64,000 nucleotides of DNA. It comes from Micromonospora craterilacus (GTDB lineage Bacteria; Actinomycetota; Actinomycetes; Mycobacteriales; Micromonosporaceae). Below the pieces are notes generated by a model. That model was not told the origin of the DNA. It ran no database searches and saw only the letters and a list, made by a program, of their open reading frames with translations. This document shows positions 42,293 through 51,166 of the stretch, piece after piece (the stretch's first letter is position 1; each line of letters starts with the position of its first letter). The stretch covers positions 29,733-93,732 of the forward strand of contig NZ_POTY01000003.1 of the NCBI RefSeq assembly GCF_003236315.1, in the 5' to 3' direction. Position numbers and translations under genes: made by a program.

Positions 42293-43465
42293 GTGCGGCG
42301 CAACGCGACCCTGTTCGTGGCGATCTCCCTGCTGTCCGGCTTCGGCAGCAGCGCGATGTCCCTGGTCGCCGGCATCTGGATCCTCGACCTCACCGGCTCC
42401 CCCGGCCGCGCCGCCCTCGCCGCGCTCTGCGTCTACGCGCCCACGCTCGCCGGCCCGTGGCTCGGCGCCCTGGTCGACCGGGTGCCCCGGCGACCGCTCG
42501 TGGTCGCGGCCAACCTCGCGCTCGCGGCCACCCTGCCGAGCCTGCTCGCGGTCCGCGGCCCCGACCAGGTGTGGCTGATCTACGGCGTCGCCGCCGCCTA
42601 CGGCGTCAGCTACCTGCTGATCGACGCGGGCGAGACCGCGCTGCTGCCCGCCGCGCTACCGGCCGCCGAACTCGGGCACGTCAACGGCTGGCGCTCCAGC
42701 GCCCAGGAGGGCATGAAGCTGATCGCCCCGCTGGCCGGCGCCGGCCTGTACGCCTGGCAGGGCGGCCACCTGGTGGCCCTGGTCAGCGCCGCCGTGCCGA
42801 TCCTGGTGGCCGCCCTCTACCTGACGCTGCGGCTGACGGTCCCGCCGGCCGGCACCGCCCCGGGCCGCCCTCCCCGGGGCGTACGGGTCGGGCTCACCGC
42901 GCTGCTCGGGCATCCGGTGCTGCGAGTGTGCGTGGCCCTGGCGGCGGTGGCGATCGCGATGTCGGGCTTCACCACCGCCGCCGGGTACGCGATCGTCGTC
43001 GACGACCTCGGTCTGCCGGCCACGTTCCTCGGCGTGCTGCTCAGCGCACAGGGCGGCGGGTCGATCGTCGCCGGTGCCGTCGTCGGCCGGCTCATCGCCC
43101 GGCGAGGGCCGCTCGCCGTGGCCGCCGCCGGCACCGCACTGTTCGCCGCGAGTTGCCTGATCCGCTGCGTACCCTGGTGGCCCGCCGTGCTCGCGGCCTC
43201 GGTGGCCGCCGGCGCCGGCCTGGTGTCGGCCCTCGTCGCGGCCGTGACGGCGATACAGACACAGACCCCGGACGCGTTGCTGGGCCGGGTCGGCGCCACC
43301 GCCAACATGGTGATGTTCGGCCCGATCGCCCTGGCGAATCCGCTCGGTGCCGCCGCCGTCGGGTGGGGCGGCCGTCCGCCGCTCGTCGCCGCCGCGCTGG
43401 CCTGCCTCGGCGCGTGCGCCCTGGCCTACCGCGCCGCCACCGCCCCGGTCGCGGTGCGGGCGTAG
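42293..43465 (+). CDS. MFS exporter
   Basis: 390 residues from GTG after TGGAGGG. About 12 membrane segments are visible, with the MFS loop motif ALVDRVPRRPLVV (57-69) between segments 2 and 3. The order is that of the enterobactin/EntS or macrolide-efflux subgroup, with little cytoplasmic sequence. Segments 7-12 begin near residue 205 (LRVCVALAAVAIAMSGF). It is probably a drug or metabolite exporter. It sits behind operator 2 and the HTH protein, so regulated efflux is likely. Substrate unknown. Confidence 0.88.
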   Translation: MRRNATLFVAISLLSGFGSSAMSLVAGIWILDLTGSPGRAALAALCVYAPTLAGPWLGALVDRVPRRPLVVAANLALAATLPSLLAVRGPDQVWLIYGVAAAYGVSYLLIDAGETALLPAALPAAELGHVNGWRSSAQEGMKLIAPLAGAGLYAWQGGHLVALVSAAVPILVAALYLTLRLTVPPAGTAPGRPPRGVRVGLTALLGHPVLRVCVALAAVAIAMSGFTTAAGYAIVVDDLGLPATFLGVLLSAQGGGSIVAGAVVGRLIARRGPLAVAAAGTALFAASCLIRCVPWWPAVLAASVAAGAGLVSALVAAVTAIQTQTPDALLGRVGATANMVMFGPIALANPLGAAAVGWGGRPPLVAAALACLGACALAYRAATAPVAVRA

Positions 43466-43700
43466 GGATGGTCCGGCCGATCAGGGCAGACCGCATCAGC
43501 GGCGCCGGGTCGGGCCAGCGCGCCACCGCCCGGGTCGGCGTCGACCGGTTCCTCACCCGATGATCCACTGAGCACCACCGGAACGGCGGGTGCCGAGGTC
43601 GGTGCGAGCCGGCAGGATCCGATGGACCGGTGGCCCGTGTGCACCCGTCGACCGACACGTACCCGGGCAGCCCCGACCCGACACGAACGGAGCCGGCCAC

Positions 43701-44312
43701 GTGGGCATCTTCGGCAGGAAGCGCAAGCCGCTACCCGAACCCCCGCCCGGACCGCCACCACCGCCCACCGTGGCCCCCGGTGACCTGGACATCGCCCGCC
43801 GGGTGGTGCGGGGTTTCCTCGCGGCGCTGGGTGACGACGCGTTGATGGGGCAGGCGGCGCAGGCGGTGATCGAGGCCGGCGGTGGCGTGGCCGACCTGGA
43901 GACCCTGCTGCGGCACGTCCGACAGGTCGAGCAGACCGGAGACCTCGGGATCGACCGGCCGTGGCGCTGGCTGGCCGTGGTCGCCGCCGAGGCACAGCGA
44001 CTCGGCGACCACCACCTCGTCGCCGACATCGGGTACTTCGTGTTCGTCTGGGACACCCGACTGCGGAGCCGCATCGTCGCCGGCGAGCCGATATCGATGC
44101 TCCAGCTGCCACCCGTCGAGGCCGTCCGGGACGTCTACTCGACGGCGCTGTCCGCCCTCGCCGAGGTCGATCCGGGGCACCTCATCGCCGACCGGACCGG
44201 CACCACCACCGCGTCCACGTTGCGGACCGCGATCGCCCACATCGTCCTCGACGCGGACCCGCCGTACCCCGCGGAGGTCTCGGCCGAGGCACGCCGGCTG
44301 GTGCAGGGCTGA
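43701..44312 (+). CDS. hypothetical helical protein
   Basis: 203 residues from GTG; the upstream open codons are Pro/Arg-rich and lack a ribosome site. A basic N-terminus (GIFGRKRKPLPEPPPGPPPPP) with a proline run leads to a helical body (ARRVVRGFLAALGDDALMGQAAQAVIEAGGG, ADLETLLRHVRQVEQTG, HHLVADIGYFVFVWDTRLRSRIV) ending in an Ala/Glu helix. No family recognised. It is monocistronic, with a strong terminator just after the stop. Confidence 0.7.
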   Translation: MGIFGRKRKPLPEPPPGPPPPPTVAPGDLDIARRVVRGFLAALGDDALMGQAAQAVIEAGGGVADLETLLRHVRQVEQTGDLGIDRPWRWLAVVAAEAQRLGDHHLVADIGYFVFVWDTRLRSRIVAGEPISMLQLPPVEAVRDVYSTALSALAEVDPGHLIADRTGTTTASTLRTAIAHIVLDADPPYPAEVSAEARRLVQG

Positions 44313-44317
44313 TCGTG

Positions 44318-44376
44318 CTCGATCCAGGATCGGGTGGCGCCACCGTCGCGGCGAGGCCACCCGACCCTGGATCGAG
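44318..44376. terminator. 21-bp hairpin, bidirectional terminator
   Basis: Bases 44318-44338 pair with 44356-44376 over 21 positions with one A-C mismatch; the loop is 17 bases. It lies between the convergent ends of the hypothetical gene at 43701 and htpG, and can serve both. Confidence 0.9.
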
Positions 44377-44385
44377 ACCCCGAAC

Positions 44386-46299
44386 CTAGAGGGTACGGGC
44401 GAGCCGGTCGGCGAGGATCCGGGCGAACCGGGACGGGTCCGCCAGATCGCCGCCCTCGGCGAGCAGGGCCATGCCGTACAGCAGCTCGGCGGTCTCCGCC
44501 AACGACGCCTCGGTGCCGCCCTGCTCGTGCGCCTTGCGCAGACCGGCGACGAGCGGGTGGCCCGGGTTGACCTCCAGGATCCGCTTGACCTTCGGCACCT
44601 CGTGGCCCATCGCCCGGTACATCTTCTCCAGGGTCGGGGTGAGGTCGTGGGCGTCGCCGACCACACAGGCCGGCGAGGTGGTCAGCCGGGTCGACAGGCG
44701 AACCTCCTTGACGGAGTCGGTGAGCACACCGCCCATCCAGCCGAGCAGGTCGGCGTACTCGGCGCGCTGGCGCTCCCGCTCGGCCTCGGCCTCGGTCCGC
44801 TCCTCCTCGGTGTCCAGGTCGACCTGGCCCTTGGCGACCGAACGCAGGGTCCGGCCGTCGTAGCTGCCCACCTGCTCCACCCAGACCTCGTCGACCGGGT
44901 CGGTGAGCAGGAGCACCTCGTAGCCCTTGGCGCGGAACGCCTCCATGTGCGGGGAGTTCTCGATGGTGGCGCGGTTCTCGCCGGTGGCGTAGTAGATGTC
45001 GGTCTGGCCGTCCTTCATCCGGCCGACGTAGCCGGCCAGGTCGGTCAGCTCGGCCTGATCGTGGGTGGAGGCGACCGACAGGATCTCCAGCAGGGTGTCC
45101 CGGTTGTCGGTGTCGTCGATCAGGCCCTCCTTGACCGCGGGGCCGAACTCGGTCCAGAAGGTGCGGTACCGCTCCGGCTGGCCGGTCTTGACTTCCTTGA
45201 CGGTGGCGAGGACCTTCTTGACCAGACGGCGGCGCACCGCCCGGATCTGCCGGTCCTGCTGGAGGATCTCCCGGGAGATGTTCAGCGACAGATCGTGGGC
45301 GTCCACCACACCCTTGACGAAGCGCAGGTAGTTGGGCATGAGCGCGTCGCAGTCGTCCATGATGAAGACGCGCTTGACGTAGAGCTGCACGCCACGGCGC
45401 CCTTGCGGGGAGAACAGGTCCAGCGGCGCGTGCGAGGGGATGAACAGCAGCGCCTCGTACTCGAAGGTCCCCTCGCCCCGCATGTGGATGGTTTCGAGGG
45501 GGTCCGCCCAGTCGTGGCTGACGTGCTTGTAGAACTCGTGGTACTCGGCCGGCTCGACCTCGCCGCGCGGGCGGGCCCACAACGCCTTCATCGAGTTGAG
45601 CGTGACCGTCTCGGTGCTGGTCTCGTCGCCCTCGCCGGTCCGCTGCACGGCCATCCGGATCGGGTGGGCGATGAAGTCGGAGTACCGCTTGACGATCTCG
45701 CGGATGGTCCACTCGGCGGTGTAGTCGTGCAGGTTGTCCTCGGCGTCGGCGGGCTTGAGGTGCAGGGTCACCGCCGTGCCCTGGGGTGCCTCGTCGACCG
45801 TGGCGACGGTGTAGGTGCCGCCGCCGTCGGACTCCCAGCGGGTACCGCCGCTCTCACCGGCCCGCCGGGTCACCAGGACGACCTTCTCGGCGACCATGAA
45901 CGCGGCGTAGAAGCCGACGCCGAACTGGCCGATCAGCTCCTGCGACGCGCCGGCGTCCTTGGCCTCGCGCAGCTGGCGCAGCAGCTCGGCGGTGCCGGAC
46001 TTGGCGATCGTGCCGATGACCGAGACGACCTCGTCGCGGGTCATGCCGACGCCGTTGTCCCGCACGGTCAGGGTGCGGGCCTCCCGGTCCACCTCGATGG
46101 CGACGTGCAGGTCGTCGATGTCGACGGCCAGATCCTTGTCGACCAACGCCGCCAGGCGCAGCTTGTCCAGCGCGTCGGACGCGTTCGAGATCAGCTCGCG
46201 GAGGAAGACGTCCTTGTTGGAGTAGATCGAGTGGACCATCAGCTGAAGCAGCTGACGCGCCTCGGCCTGAAACTCCAACGTCTCGGTCTGGTCGTTCAC
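44386..46299 (-). CDS. htpG: Hsp90-family chaperone HtpG
   Basis: 637 residues from GTG; an ATG a few bases upstream is closed by a stop. The GHKL ATPase domain (1-220) has NASDALDKLRL near 40 (catalytic Glu within ELISNASDA), VRDNGVGM near 80-87 and GQFGVGFY near 122. The middle domain includes EFYKHVSHDW and a C-terminal dimerisation part. Length and order are normal for bacterial HtpG, an ATP-driven protein-folding chaperone in the cytoplasm. Divergent from nothing; shares a gap with the GlsB-type gene. Confidence 0.96.
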   Translation of the reverse strand: MNDQTETLEFQAEARQLLQLMVHSIYSNKDVFLRELISNASDALDKLRLAALVDKDLAVDIDDLHVAIEVDREARTLTVRDNGVGMTRDEVVSVIGTIAKSGTAELLRQLREAKDAGASQELIGQFGVGFYAAFMVAEKVVLVTRRAGESGGTRWESDGGGTYTVATVDEAPQGTAVTLHLKPADAEDNLHDYTAEWTIREIVKRYSDFIAHPIRMAVQRTGEGDETSTETVTLNSMKALWARPRGEVEPAEYHEFYKHVSHDWADPLETIHMRGEGTFEYEALLFIPSHAPLDLFSPQGRRGVQLYVKRVFIMDDCDALMPNYLRFVKGVVDAHDLSLNISREILQQDRQIRAVRRRLVKKVLATVKEVKTGQPERYRTFWTEFGPAVKEGLIDDTDNRDTLLEILSVASTHDQAELTDLAGYVGRMKDGQTDIYYATGENRATIENSPHMEAFRAKGYEVLLLTDPVDEVWVEQVGSYDGRTLRSVAKGQVDLDTEEERTEAEAERERQRAEYADLLGWMGGVLTDSVKEVRLSTRLTTSPACVVGDAHDLTPTLEKMYRAMGHEVPKVKRILEVNPGHPLVAGLRKAHEQGGTEASLAETAELLYGMALLAEGGDLADPSRFARILADRLARTL

Positions 46300-46425
46300 A
46301 GCATGTCCCTTCGGTCCTCGCCCGCCACGACGGTTCGCGGAAAGGATACGAGCCGTCGCGGTCCGCGTACGCCGGGCGGTCCACCTCCGCCGTGACCGCC
46401 GCCGCCGGTCGGGCCTCCCGCACGA

Positions 46426-46456
46426 CGCCGGCCCGCCCCGGTGGGGCGGGCCGGCG
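46426..46456 (-). terminator. 14-bp hairpin after the GlsB-type gene
   Basis: CGCCGGCCCGCCCC (46426-46439) pairs with GGGGCGGGCCGGCG (46443-46456) around GGT. It starts 11 bases past the stop of the minus-strand gene that ends at 46467. Confidence 0.8.
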
Positions 46457-46466
46457 GCAGGAAGGG

Positions 46467-46733
46467 TCAGCGTCGGCGGCCGTACAACCCGGCGACGAGC
46501 GAGACGCCGACCGCGGCGAAGGCCACCTGGATGGCCAGCTCGATCCAGTCGACGCCCCGGGTCTCGGCCACACCGAGCACCTCGGCGACCAACGTGCCGA
46601 GGATCGCGGCGACGATACCGATCAGCAGGGTCAGCAGGAGCGGGATGCGCTGCCGGCCCGGCACGACGAGCCGGCCGAGCGCACCGATGATCAGACCGAT
46701 GATGATGGCGGTGAAGAAGCCGGTGATTTCCAC
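46467..46733 (-). CDS. GlsB/YeaQ/YmgE-type membrane stress protein
   Basis: 88 residues from GTG at 46733-46731; the longer open frame adds a basic segment. Three membrane helices: GFFTAIIIGLIIGALGRLVVPG, PLLLTLLIGIVAAILGTLVAEVLGV and WIELAIQVAFAAVGVSLVAGLYG. The GRLVVPG loop is the family signature. Members are small inner-membrane proteins induced by general stress. A second copy (50122) occurs in the same neighbourhood on the other strand. Confidence 0.9.
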   Translation of the reverse strand: MEITGFFTAIIIGLIIGALGRLVVPGRQRIPLLLTLLIGIVAAILGTLVAEVLGVAETRGVDWIELAIQVAFAAVGVSLVAGLYGRRR

Positions 46734-46854
46734 GAGAGCCGTCCCTCCAAACGTCAACGTTGGCGCCGACCTTCTGCCCCGGCCGGTGCCCCTGTCAAAC
46801 TCCGGCACCCGCCACCGTTGGGTTTGTCACGCAACCGTCACAGTCGGGGCTCAC

Positions 46855-47460
46855 TCAACGAGGGCTGATCAGGACCGCGTAGTCGGCCGCCGTGAGCGGG
46901 TCCGCCGAGAGGGAAAGATCCGCCCGGGGCACCCGCAGGGGCACGCCGTCGCGCACGAAGAACACCGCCTCGACGTCGGTGCGGGCGGTGAGCGTACACA
47001 CGAGCTGCCCGTACGCGAGCAGCTCGTCGCTGCGGCCGGTGTCCGCGGCGGCCGGCCCGACCGTGACCCGCGCCCGCCCGTCGACGAGTTCGACCACGGC
47101 GTCGCTGAGCGCGCCCGGCAGCGCGCTGGTCAGGCCGTCGTCGCGCTCGGCGGGCGTCGGCCCGGCGAGCAGGTCCCGCAGCAACGCGTCGAGGGTGGGC
47201 ACCTCGTCGATCCGGCGGATCACCGGCACCAGCCGGTCGTCGCGGGAGAAGTAGAGCATCTCGGTCACCGCACCGGTCTCGGCCGCCGTCGGCGCGGCCG
47301 TCGCGGTATGCGGAAACGGGCCGGGCGGCGGGGTGACCGCCCGGGGCCGGTCCTCGGCGGGCACCCCGCACGCGGCGACCAGGGTCAGCAGGGCGGCGGC
47401 CAGCACGGTACGGGCGGTACGGGCGGTACGGGCGGTACGGGCGGTACGGGCATTGGTCAT
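46855..47460 (-). CDS. GerMN-domain lipoprotein
   Basis: 201 residues from ATG overlapping the histidine-kinase stop. The n-region of the signal peptide is a run of Ala-Arg-Thr repeats encoded by 9-bp tandem repeats (see separate entry), followed by VLAAALLTLVAAC with the lipid Cys at 31. Residues about 75-190 are a GerMN domain (VPTLDALLRDLLAGPTPAERDDGLTSALP, LVDGRARVTVGP, RSDELLAYGQLVCTLTARTDV). GerMN proteins sit at the cell envelope and may bind peptidoglycan-related ligands. Placed at the end of a kinase/regulator operon, it may be a sensor accessory. Confidence 0.87.
   Translation of the reverse strand: MTNARTARTARTARTARTVLAAALLTLVAACGVPAEDRPRAVTPPPGPFPHTATAAPTAAETGAVTEMLYFSRDDRLVPVIRRIDEVPTLDALLRDLLAGPTPAERDDGLTSALPGALSDAVVELVDGRARVTVGPAAADTGRSDELLAYGQLVCTLTARTDVEAVFFVRDGVPLRVPRADLSLSADPLTAADYAVLISPR
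47406..47450 (-). repeat. 9-bp tandem repeat, five copies, in the lipoprotein signal peptide
   Basis: CGGTACGGG occurs five times without interruption (47406-47450). On the minus strand it codes for Ala-Arg-Thr repeats. The unit length of 9 keeps the frame whatever the copy number, so the number of positive charges in the signal n-region can change by slippage. Confidence 0.9.
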
Positions 47461-48812
47461 GTGACGCTCCCGGGCAGGGTGATCCGGAACCGGGCGCCGC
47501 CCTCGGGGCGGTCGCTGACCGTGGCGTCGCCGCCGTGCGCGGCGGCGTGCTGGGCCACCAGCGCGAGCCCGAGACCGGTGCCGTCGCCGCCGCCCCGGTA
47601 GTTGGCCGCCCGGCCCCGAACGAAGCGGTCGAAGATCGCCTTCCGGTCCTCCACCGGCACCCCCGGGCCCTCGTCGTCCACCTCGACCACACCGGTGTCG
47701 CCGTCGCGGGAGAACCGCACCAGGACCGGGCCGGCGCCGTAGCGCTCGGCGTTGTCGAGCAGATTTGCCAGCACCTGCGCGACGCGGCGCTGGTCCACCC
47801 GCCAGGTCTCCGGGGTGTCCTCGTCGAGCTGCACCATCGACTCCGCCAGGTTCCGGTCGCGGCACGCCTGCCGGGCGAGTTCGGCCATGTCGACCGGCTC
47901 CCGGTGCACCGGCTGATCGCTGCGCGCCAGGTCCAGCAGGTCGTTGACCAACTGCTGGAAGCGGTCGATCTCGTCGGCCACCAGTCGGGCCGCGGTGGCG
48001 GTGCGCTGGTCCTGGTTCTCCCGGCGGCGGGACAGCACGCTCGCCGCCGCGGCGAGCGTCTGCAGCGGTGAGCGCAGCTCGTGGCTGACGTCGGCGGCGA
48101 AGCGTCGATCCCGGTCGATGCGCCGGGCCAGCTCGTCGACCATCCGGTTGAACGAGGTGGACAACCGGGTCAGGTCCGGGTCGGTGTCCGGGGTGAGGCG
48201 GGTGGTGAAGTCTCCGGCCGCGATCCGCTCGGCCGCGTCGGCGACGGCGGTCAGCGGGCGCAGCCCGTGCCGGGTGGCGTACCAGCCGAGCGCCGCCCCC
48301 GATCCGGCCACCATGATCGCGACCGCGGTCAACGCCAGCGCCAGGACCTGGAAGGTCTGCTCCAACTCGCGCAGCGAGGCGATCTCGTAGAACTCGGCCG
48401 ACTCCGACAACGGCACGCCGACCAGCATCACCGGCTGGTCGTCCACCCGGATCCGCTGCACCGCCGGTTCCCCCGCGATGACCAGCTCGCGCAGCCGGAC
48501 CGGGATGGCGGCGGTGGCACCGCTGTCGGCGGCGCGGCCGTACCACTTTCCGTTGAGATGCAGCAGCGCCCGCCGGCTGGTACCGGTGTCCAACGCCCGC
48601 AACGCCTCCGCGACGTCCGGGTTCTCGGTGTCCAGCCCGATGCGGACCACCGCCGCGTCGTAGTACGCCGCCCGCAGCACGGTGCGTTCCCGCTCGTCGA
48701 GCAGCGTACGGCGGGTCAGCTCGTACGACACCAGGGCCATCGAGGCCGACAGCAGCAGCGCGCCCACCGCGAACGCGGTGGTGACCCGGGCGCGCAGTCC
48801 GAGGCGTCTCAT
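47457..48812 (-). CDS. sensor histidine kinase
   Basis: 451 residues from ATG overlapping the regulator stop (ATGA). Membrane segments at 10-32 and 157-180 enclose a periplasmic sensor of about 125 residues. A HAMP linker (180-235) leads to the HisKA site DVSHELRSPLQ with phospho-His244. The ATPase part shows NLLDNAERYG (N box), VDDEGPGVP (G1) and GDGTGLGLALV (G2). It autophosphorylates and passes the phosphate to the regulator at 48809. The order regulator-kinase-lipoprotein resembles cell-envelope stress systems such as CseBC, but the sequence alone does not prove that role. Confidence 0.93.
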   Translation of the reverse strand: MRRLGLRARVTTAFAVGALLLSASMALVSYELTRRTLLDERERTVLRAAYYDAAVVRIGLDTENPDVAEALRALDTGTSRRALLHLNGKWYGRAADSGATAAIPVRLRELVIAGEPAVQRIRVDDQPVMLVGVPLSESAEFYEIASLRELEQTFQVLALALTAVAIMVAGSGAALGWYATRHGLRPLTAVADAAERIAAGDFTTRLTPDTDPDLTRLSTSFNRMVDELARRIDRDRRFAADVSHELRSPLQTLAAAASVLSRRRENQDQRTATAARLVADEIDRFQQLVNDLLDLARSDQPVHREPVDMAELARQACRDRNLAESMVQLDEDTPETWRVDQRRVAQVLANLLDNAERYGAGPVLVRFSRDGDTGVVEVDDEGPGVPVEDRKAIFDRFVRGRAANYRGGGDGTGLGLALVAQHAAAHGGDATVSDRPEGGARFRITLPGSVT

Positions 48813-49492
48813 CGTTGGAGTTTGTAGCCCAGGCCGCGCAACGTCACCAGGTGGCGGGGGTTGGCCGGATCGGATTCGATCTTCTGACGCAACCGGCCCA
48901 CGTGCACGTCGACCAGCCGTTCGTCGCCGCTGTCGTACCCCCAGACCCGGCTGAGCAACTGCTGGCGGGAGAGCACCCGCCCGGCGTGCTCGGCCAGCTC
49001 GCACAGCAGCCGGAACTCGGTGCGGGTGACCGCGACCGGCTCCCCCGCCCGGCGGACCTCCCCGGCCTCGGGGCTGACCTCCAACTCGCCGAAGGCGAAC
49101 ACCGGCAGCGCCGCCTCCACCCCGGTCACCGTGCGGCCCCGCCGTCGCAGGGCCCGCAGCCGGGCGGTCAGCTCCTTGATCGCCACCGGCTTGACCACGT
49201 AGTCGTCGGCACCGGCCTCCAGTGCGGCGACGATGTCGTGGGTGTCGTCGCGGGCGCTGACCACCACGATCGGCACGTCGTCGTCGCGGCGCAGCTGGCG
49301 GATGCCCTCGAAGCCGTCGATTCCGGGCAGCATCAGGTCGACCAAGACGTAGTCGGCCGGCTCCCGGCGCTGGGAGCGCAGCCCCTCCTCCGCGGTCGCC
49401 GCGCCTCGGGCGTCGTAGCCCTCGTCCTCCAAGGCGAGCAGCAACGCCAACCGGATCCGGTCGTCGTCCTCGATCACCAGTACCGCTGTCAT
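48809..49492 (-). CDS. OmpR-family response regulator
   Basis: 227 residues. The receiver domain (1-118) has the acidic pair IEDDD near 7-11, phospho-acceptor Asp52 in VLVDLMLPG and Lys in VVKPVAIKEL near 104. The winged-helix DNA-binding domain (130-227) has TRTEFRLLCELAEHAGRVLSRQQLLSRVWGY and VDVHVGRLRQKI. First of three translationally coupled genes. Controls genes not identifiable from this window, perhaps including its own operon. Confidence 0.95.
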   Translation of the reverse strand: MTAVLVIEDDDRIRLALLLALEDEGYDARGAATAEEGLRSQRREPADYVLVDLMLPGIDGFEGIRQLRRDDDVPIVVVSARDDTHDIVAALEAGADDYVVKPVAIKELTARLRALRRRGRTVTGVEAALPVFAFGELEVSPEAGEVRRAGEPVAVTRTEFRLLCELAEHAGRVLSRQQLLSRVWGYDSGDERLVDVHVGRLRQKIESDPANPRHLVTLRGLGYKLQR

Positions 49493-49646
49493 ACCCGAAT
49501 CATCCCCAAGCCCTTACCAGCCGGCCAACCGCGCCCGGCTTACGGGTGTTTTGTCACGCAACTGTCATACGTCCGCGCAGTGCCCGCCAATCCGGCTGGG
49601 CAGGGTGAGAGCCGACCTCGGGACACCAGAAGAGGGGGCCGCCGCC

Positions 49647-50078
49647 GTGACCACGCCACAACGCCCCGAGTGCACCGTGCCGCTGGTGGAGGTGGCCATC
49701 ACCGAGTTCGACCTGGCCTGCCTGCGGGAGACCGGTGCGGTCTTCGACCAACTGCTGACCCTGCACCCGAAGCAGGTCGTGATCGACTTGTCCGGTTGCC
49801 GGCACATCGACGCCGCGGCCATCGGCCTGCTGCTCGACGTGCACCGCCGGATGGTCCGCGCCGGCGGCGTGCTCTCGGTGCGGAATCCCAACCCGCGCAT
49901 CGCCCGCATCCTGCAGACCGCCCGGCTGGACCAGATCCTGCCGGTGCACACCGATTCCGAGGCGCCGCCGACGGCGGTCACCGGCCCCGCGACACCGCCC
50001 GCGGGCGGCACCACACTGCCGGTTGCCGCCCCGCGCACGACGGCGTACGGCCGCGCCACCGTCACCGTACGCACCTGA
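49647..50078 (+). CDS. STAS-domain protein (anti-sigma-factor antagonist type)
   Basis: 143 residues from GTG after AGAGGGGG. The STAS core spans 10-105: VVIDLSGCRHIDAAAIGLLLDVHRRMVRAGGVLSV is the phospho-acceptor loop region. The Ser of SpoIIAA-type proteins (DSSG) is replaced by H-I-D-A-A-A, so phospho-switching by an RsbW kinase is unlikely. A Thr/Pro-rich tail of 40 residues follows. No partner kinase gene is next to it. Could buffer another regulator. Confidence 0.82.
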   Translation: MTTPQRPECTVPLVEVAITEFDLACLRETGAVFDQLLTLHPKQVVIDLSGCRHIDAAAIGLLLDVHRRMVRAGGVLSVRNPNPRIARILQTARLDQILPVHTDSEAPPTAVTGPATPPAGGTTLPVAAPRTTAYGRATVTVRT

Positions 50079-50121
50079 CCCACCGCAGCTGACGCACGGA
50101 TCCGCGAGTACGAGGAGCAGG

Positions 50122-50391
50122 ATGACCATCGCCGGGATCGCCGCGGCCCTCGCCGTCGGCATCGCCGTCGGCGCGCTCGGCCGACTCGTCGTCCCCGGCC
50201 GGCCGACCGTGCCGCTGTGGCTCACCATGACCATCGGCGCCGTCGCCGCGCTGCTCGGCGCCATCAGCGCCTGGCTCGTCGGCGTTCGGGGTTTCAGCCT
50301 GTTGGGCCTGGTCGTCCAGGCCGGTCTCGCCGCGGTCGGCGTGGCGATCGTGGTCGCCACCGCCGGCAAGGAACGCTCCGACTCCCTCTGA
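50122..50391 (+). CDS. GlsB/YeaQ/YmgE-type membrane protein (second copy)
   Basis: 89 residues from ATG after CGAGGAGCAGG. Three membrane helices with the GALGRLVVPGRPTVPLWL signature, VGVRGFSLLGLVVQAGLAAVGVAIV, and a charged end. Related to the gene at 46467 but not adjacent to it and clearly diverged. It lies between two STAS genes on the same strand, all three probably expressed together. Confidence 0.9.
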   Translation: MTIAGIAAALAVGIAVGALGRLVVPGRPTVPLWLTMTIGAVAALLGAISAWLVGVRGFSLLGLVVQAGLAAVGVAIVVATAGKERSDSL

Positions 50392-50477
50392 CCGTCCGCA
50401 CGGCGACGGCGCCACCCGCCCGACGCCCCGAGTCCGTGTTCCGGCCGCACCGGCCGCGACACCGGAGAGGAAGCAGG

Positions 50478-51119
50478 ATGACCGTCGTACCGGACGACAA
50501 CCTGATGACCCTGATCTGCGACGTCTGCGGCGAGACCACCACCGGCACCGCCTGCGTGCTGCCGGACGCCGAGGTCGTCTGGACGCTGGTCTCCGACCAC
50601 GGATGGAGCGGTTCGCCGTTCGCCACCGGCCCACACCGCTGCCCACGGTGCAGCACCCTGCCCCCGGGCCCGACCGCGCCGGGGGGCGACCGCGCCGGCG
50701 GGCCGCGCGGCATGGACCGCATCGGCGACGTGATGGTGGTCGCCACCAACGGCGACCTCGACGCGGACGCCGGCAACGCGCTGCGCACCGCGCTGCGCGG
50801 GGCGGTCGACATGGGCGGGACGGTCGTGGTGGACCTGGCCCGCGTCCAGGTCATCGACCCGGTCGGGCTGGGCCTGCTGGTCCGCGCCCACCGCGAGGTA
50901 CGTGACCGCGGTGGACGGCTCTGCCTGGCCGCACCGTCGAGGTTCATCCGCACCGTGCTGCACACGATGAAGCTCGACGGGGTCTTCCCGATCTACGACG
51001 ACCTGGATGCCGCCCTCGCCGAGTTGCGGGCGGCCGCCCGGTCCGACGCCCCGGCCGACGCCGGGTCGCCGGCGCCCCTGCCGACCAGGCGTCGACCCGC
51101 CAGCAGCGTCACCGTGTGA
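50478..51119 (+). CDS. zinc-ribbon plus STAS-domain protein
   Basis: 213 residues from ATG after GGAGAGGAAGCAGG. Residues 12-60 have CDVCGE (15-20) and CPRC (54-57), a two-knuckle zinc-ribbon arrangement with an intervening ETTTGTACVLP turn. Residues 80-175 are a STAS domain: GDVMVVATNGDLDADAGNALRTALRG and VVVDLARVQVIDPVGLGLLVRAHREVRDRGGRL. As in the upstream STAS protein the phospho-Ser site is replaced (D-P-V). A disordered Pro/Ala tail ends the protein. The ribbon-STAS fusion is uncommon; the partner is unknown. Confidence 0.78.
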   Translation: MTVVPDDNLMTLICDVCGETTTGTACVLPDAEVVWTLVSDHGWSGSPFATGPHRCPRCSTLPPGPTAPGGDRAGGPRGMDRIGDVMVVATNGDLDADAGNALRTALRGAVDMGGTVVVDLARVQVIDPVGLGLLVRAHREVRDRGGRLCLAAPSRFIRTVLHTMKLDGVFPIYDDLDAALAELRAAARSDAPADAGSPAPLPTRRRPASSVTV

Positions 51120-51166
51120 CCGCGCGGTAGTCCGGCCGGGCACGCGCCCGGCGGACGGGCAGACGG

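Noticed and set aside
43882..46395. An 837-codon plus-strand frame spanning htpG
   Set aside because: htpG on the minus strand is certain. The plus frame is low-complexity and runs through a terminator hairpin.
47457..49004. Longer start for the histidine kinase (64 extra codons)
   Set aside because: The extension overlaps the response-regulator gene and is Arg/Pro-rich. The ATG at 48812 overlaps the regulator stop and begins a normal membrane anchor.
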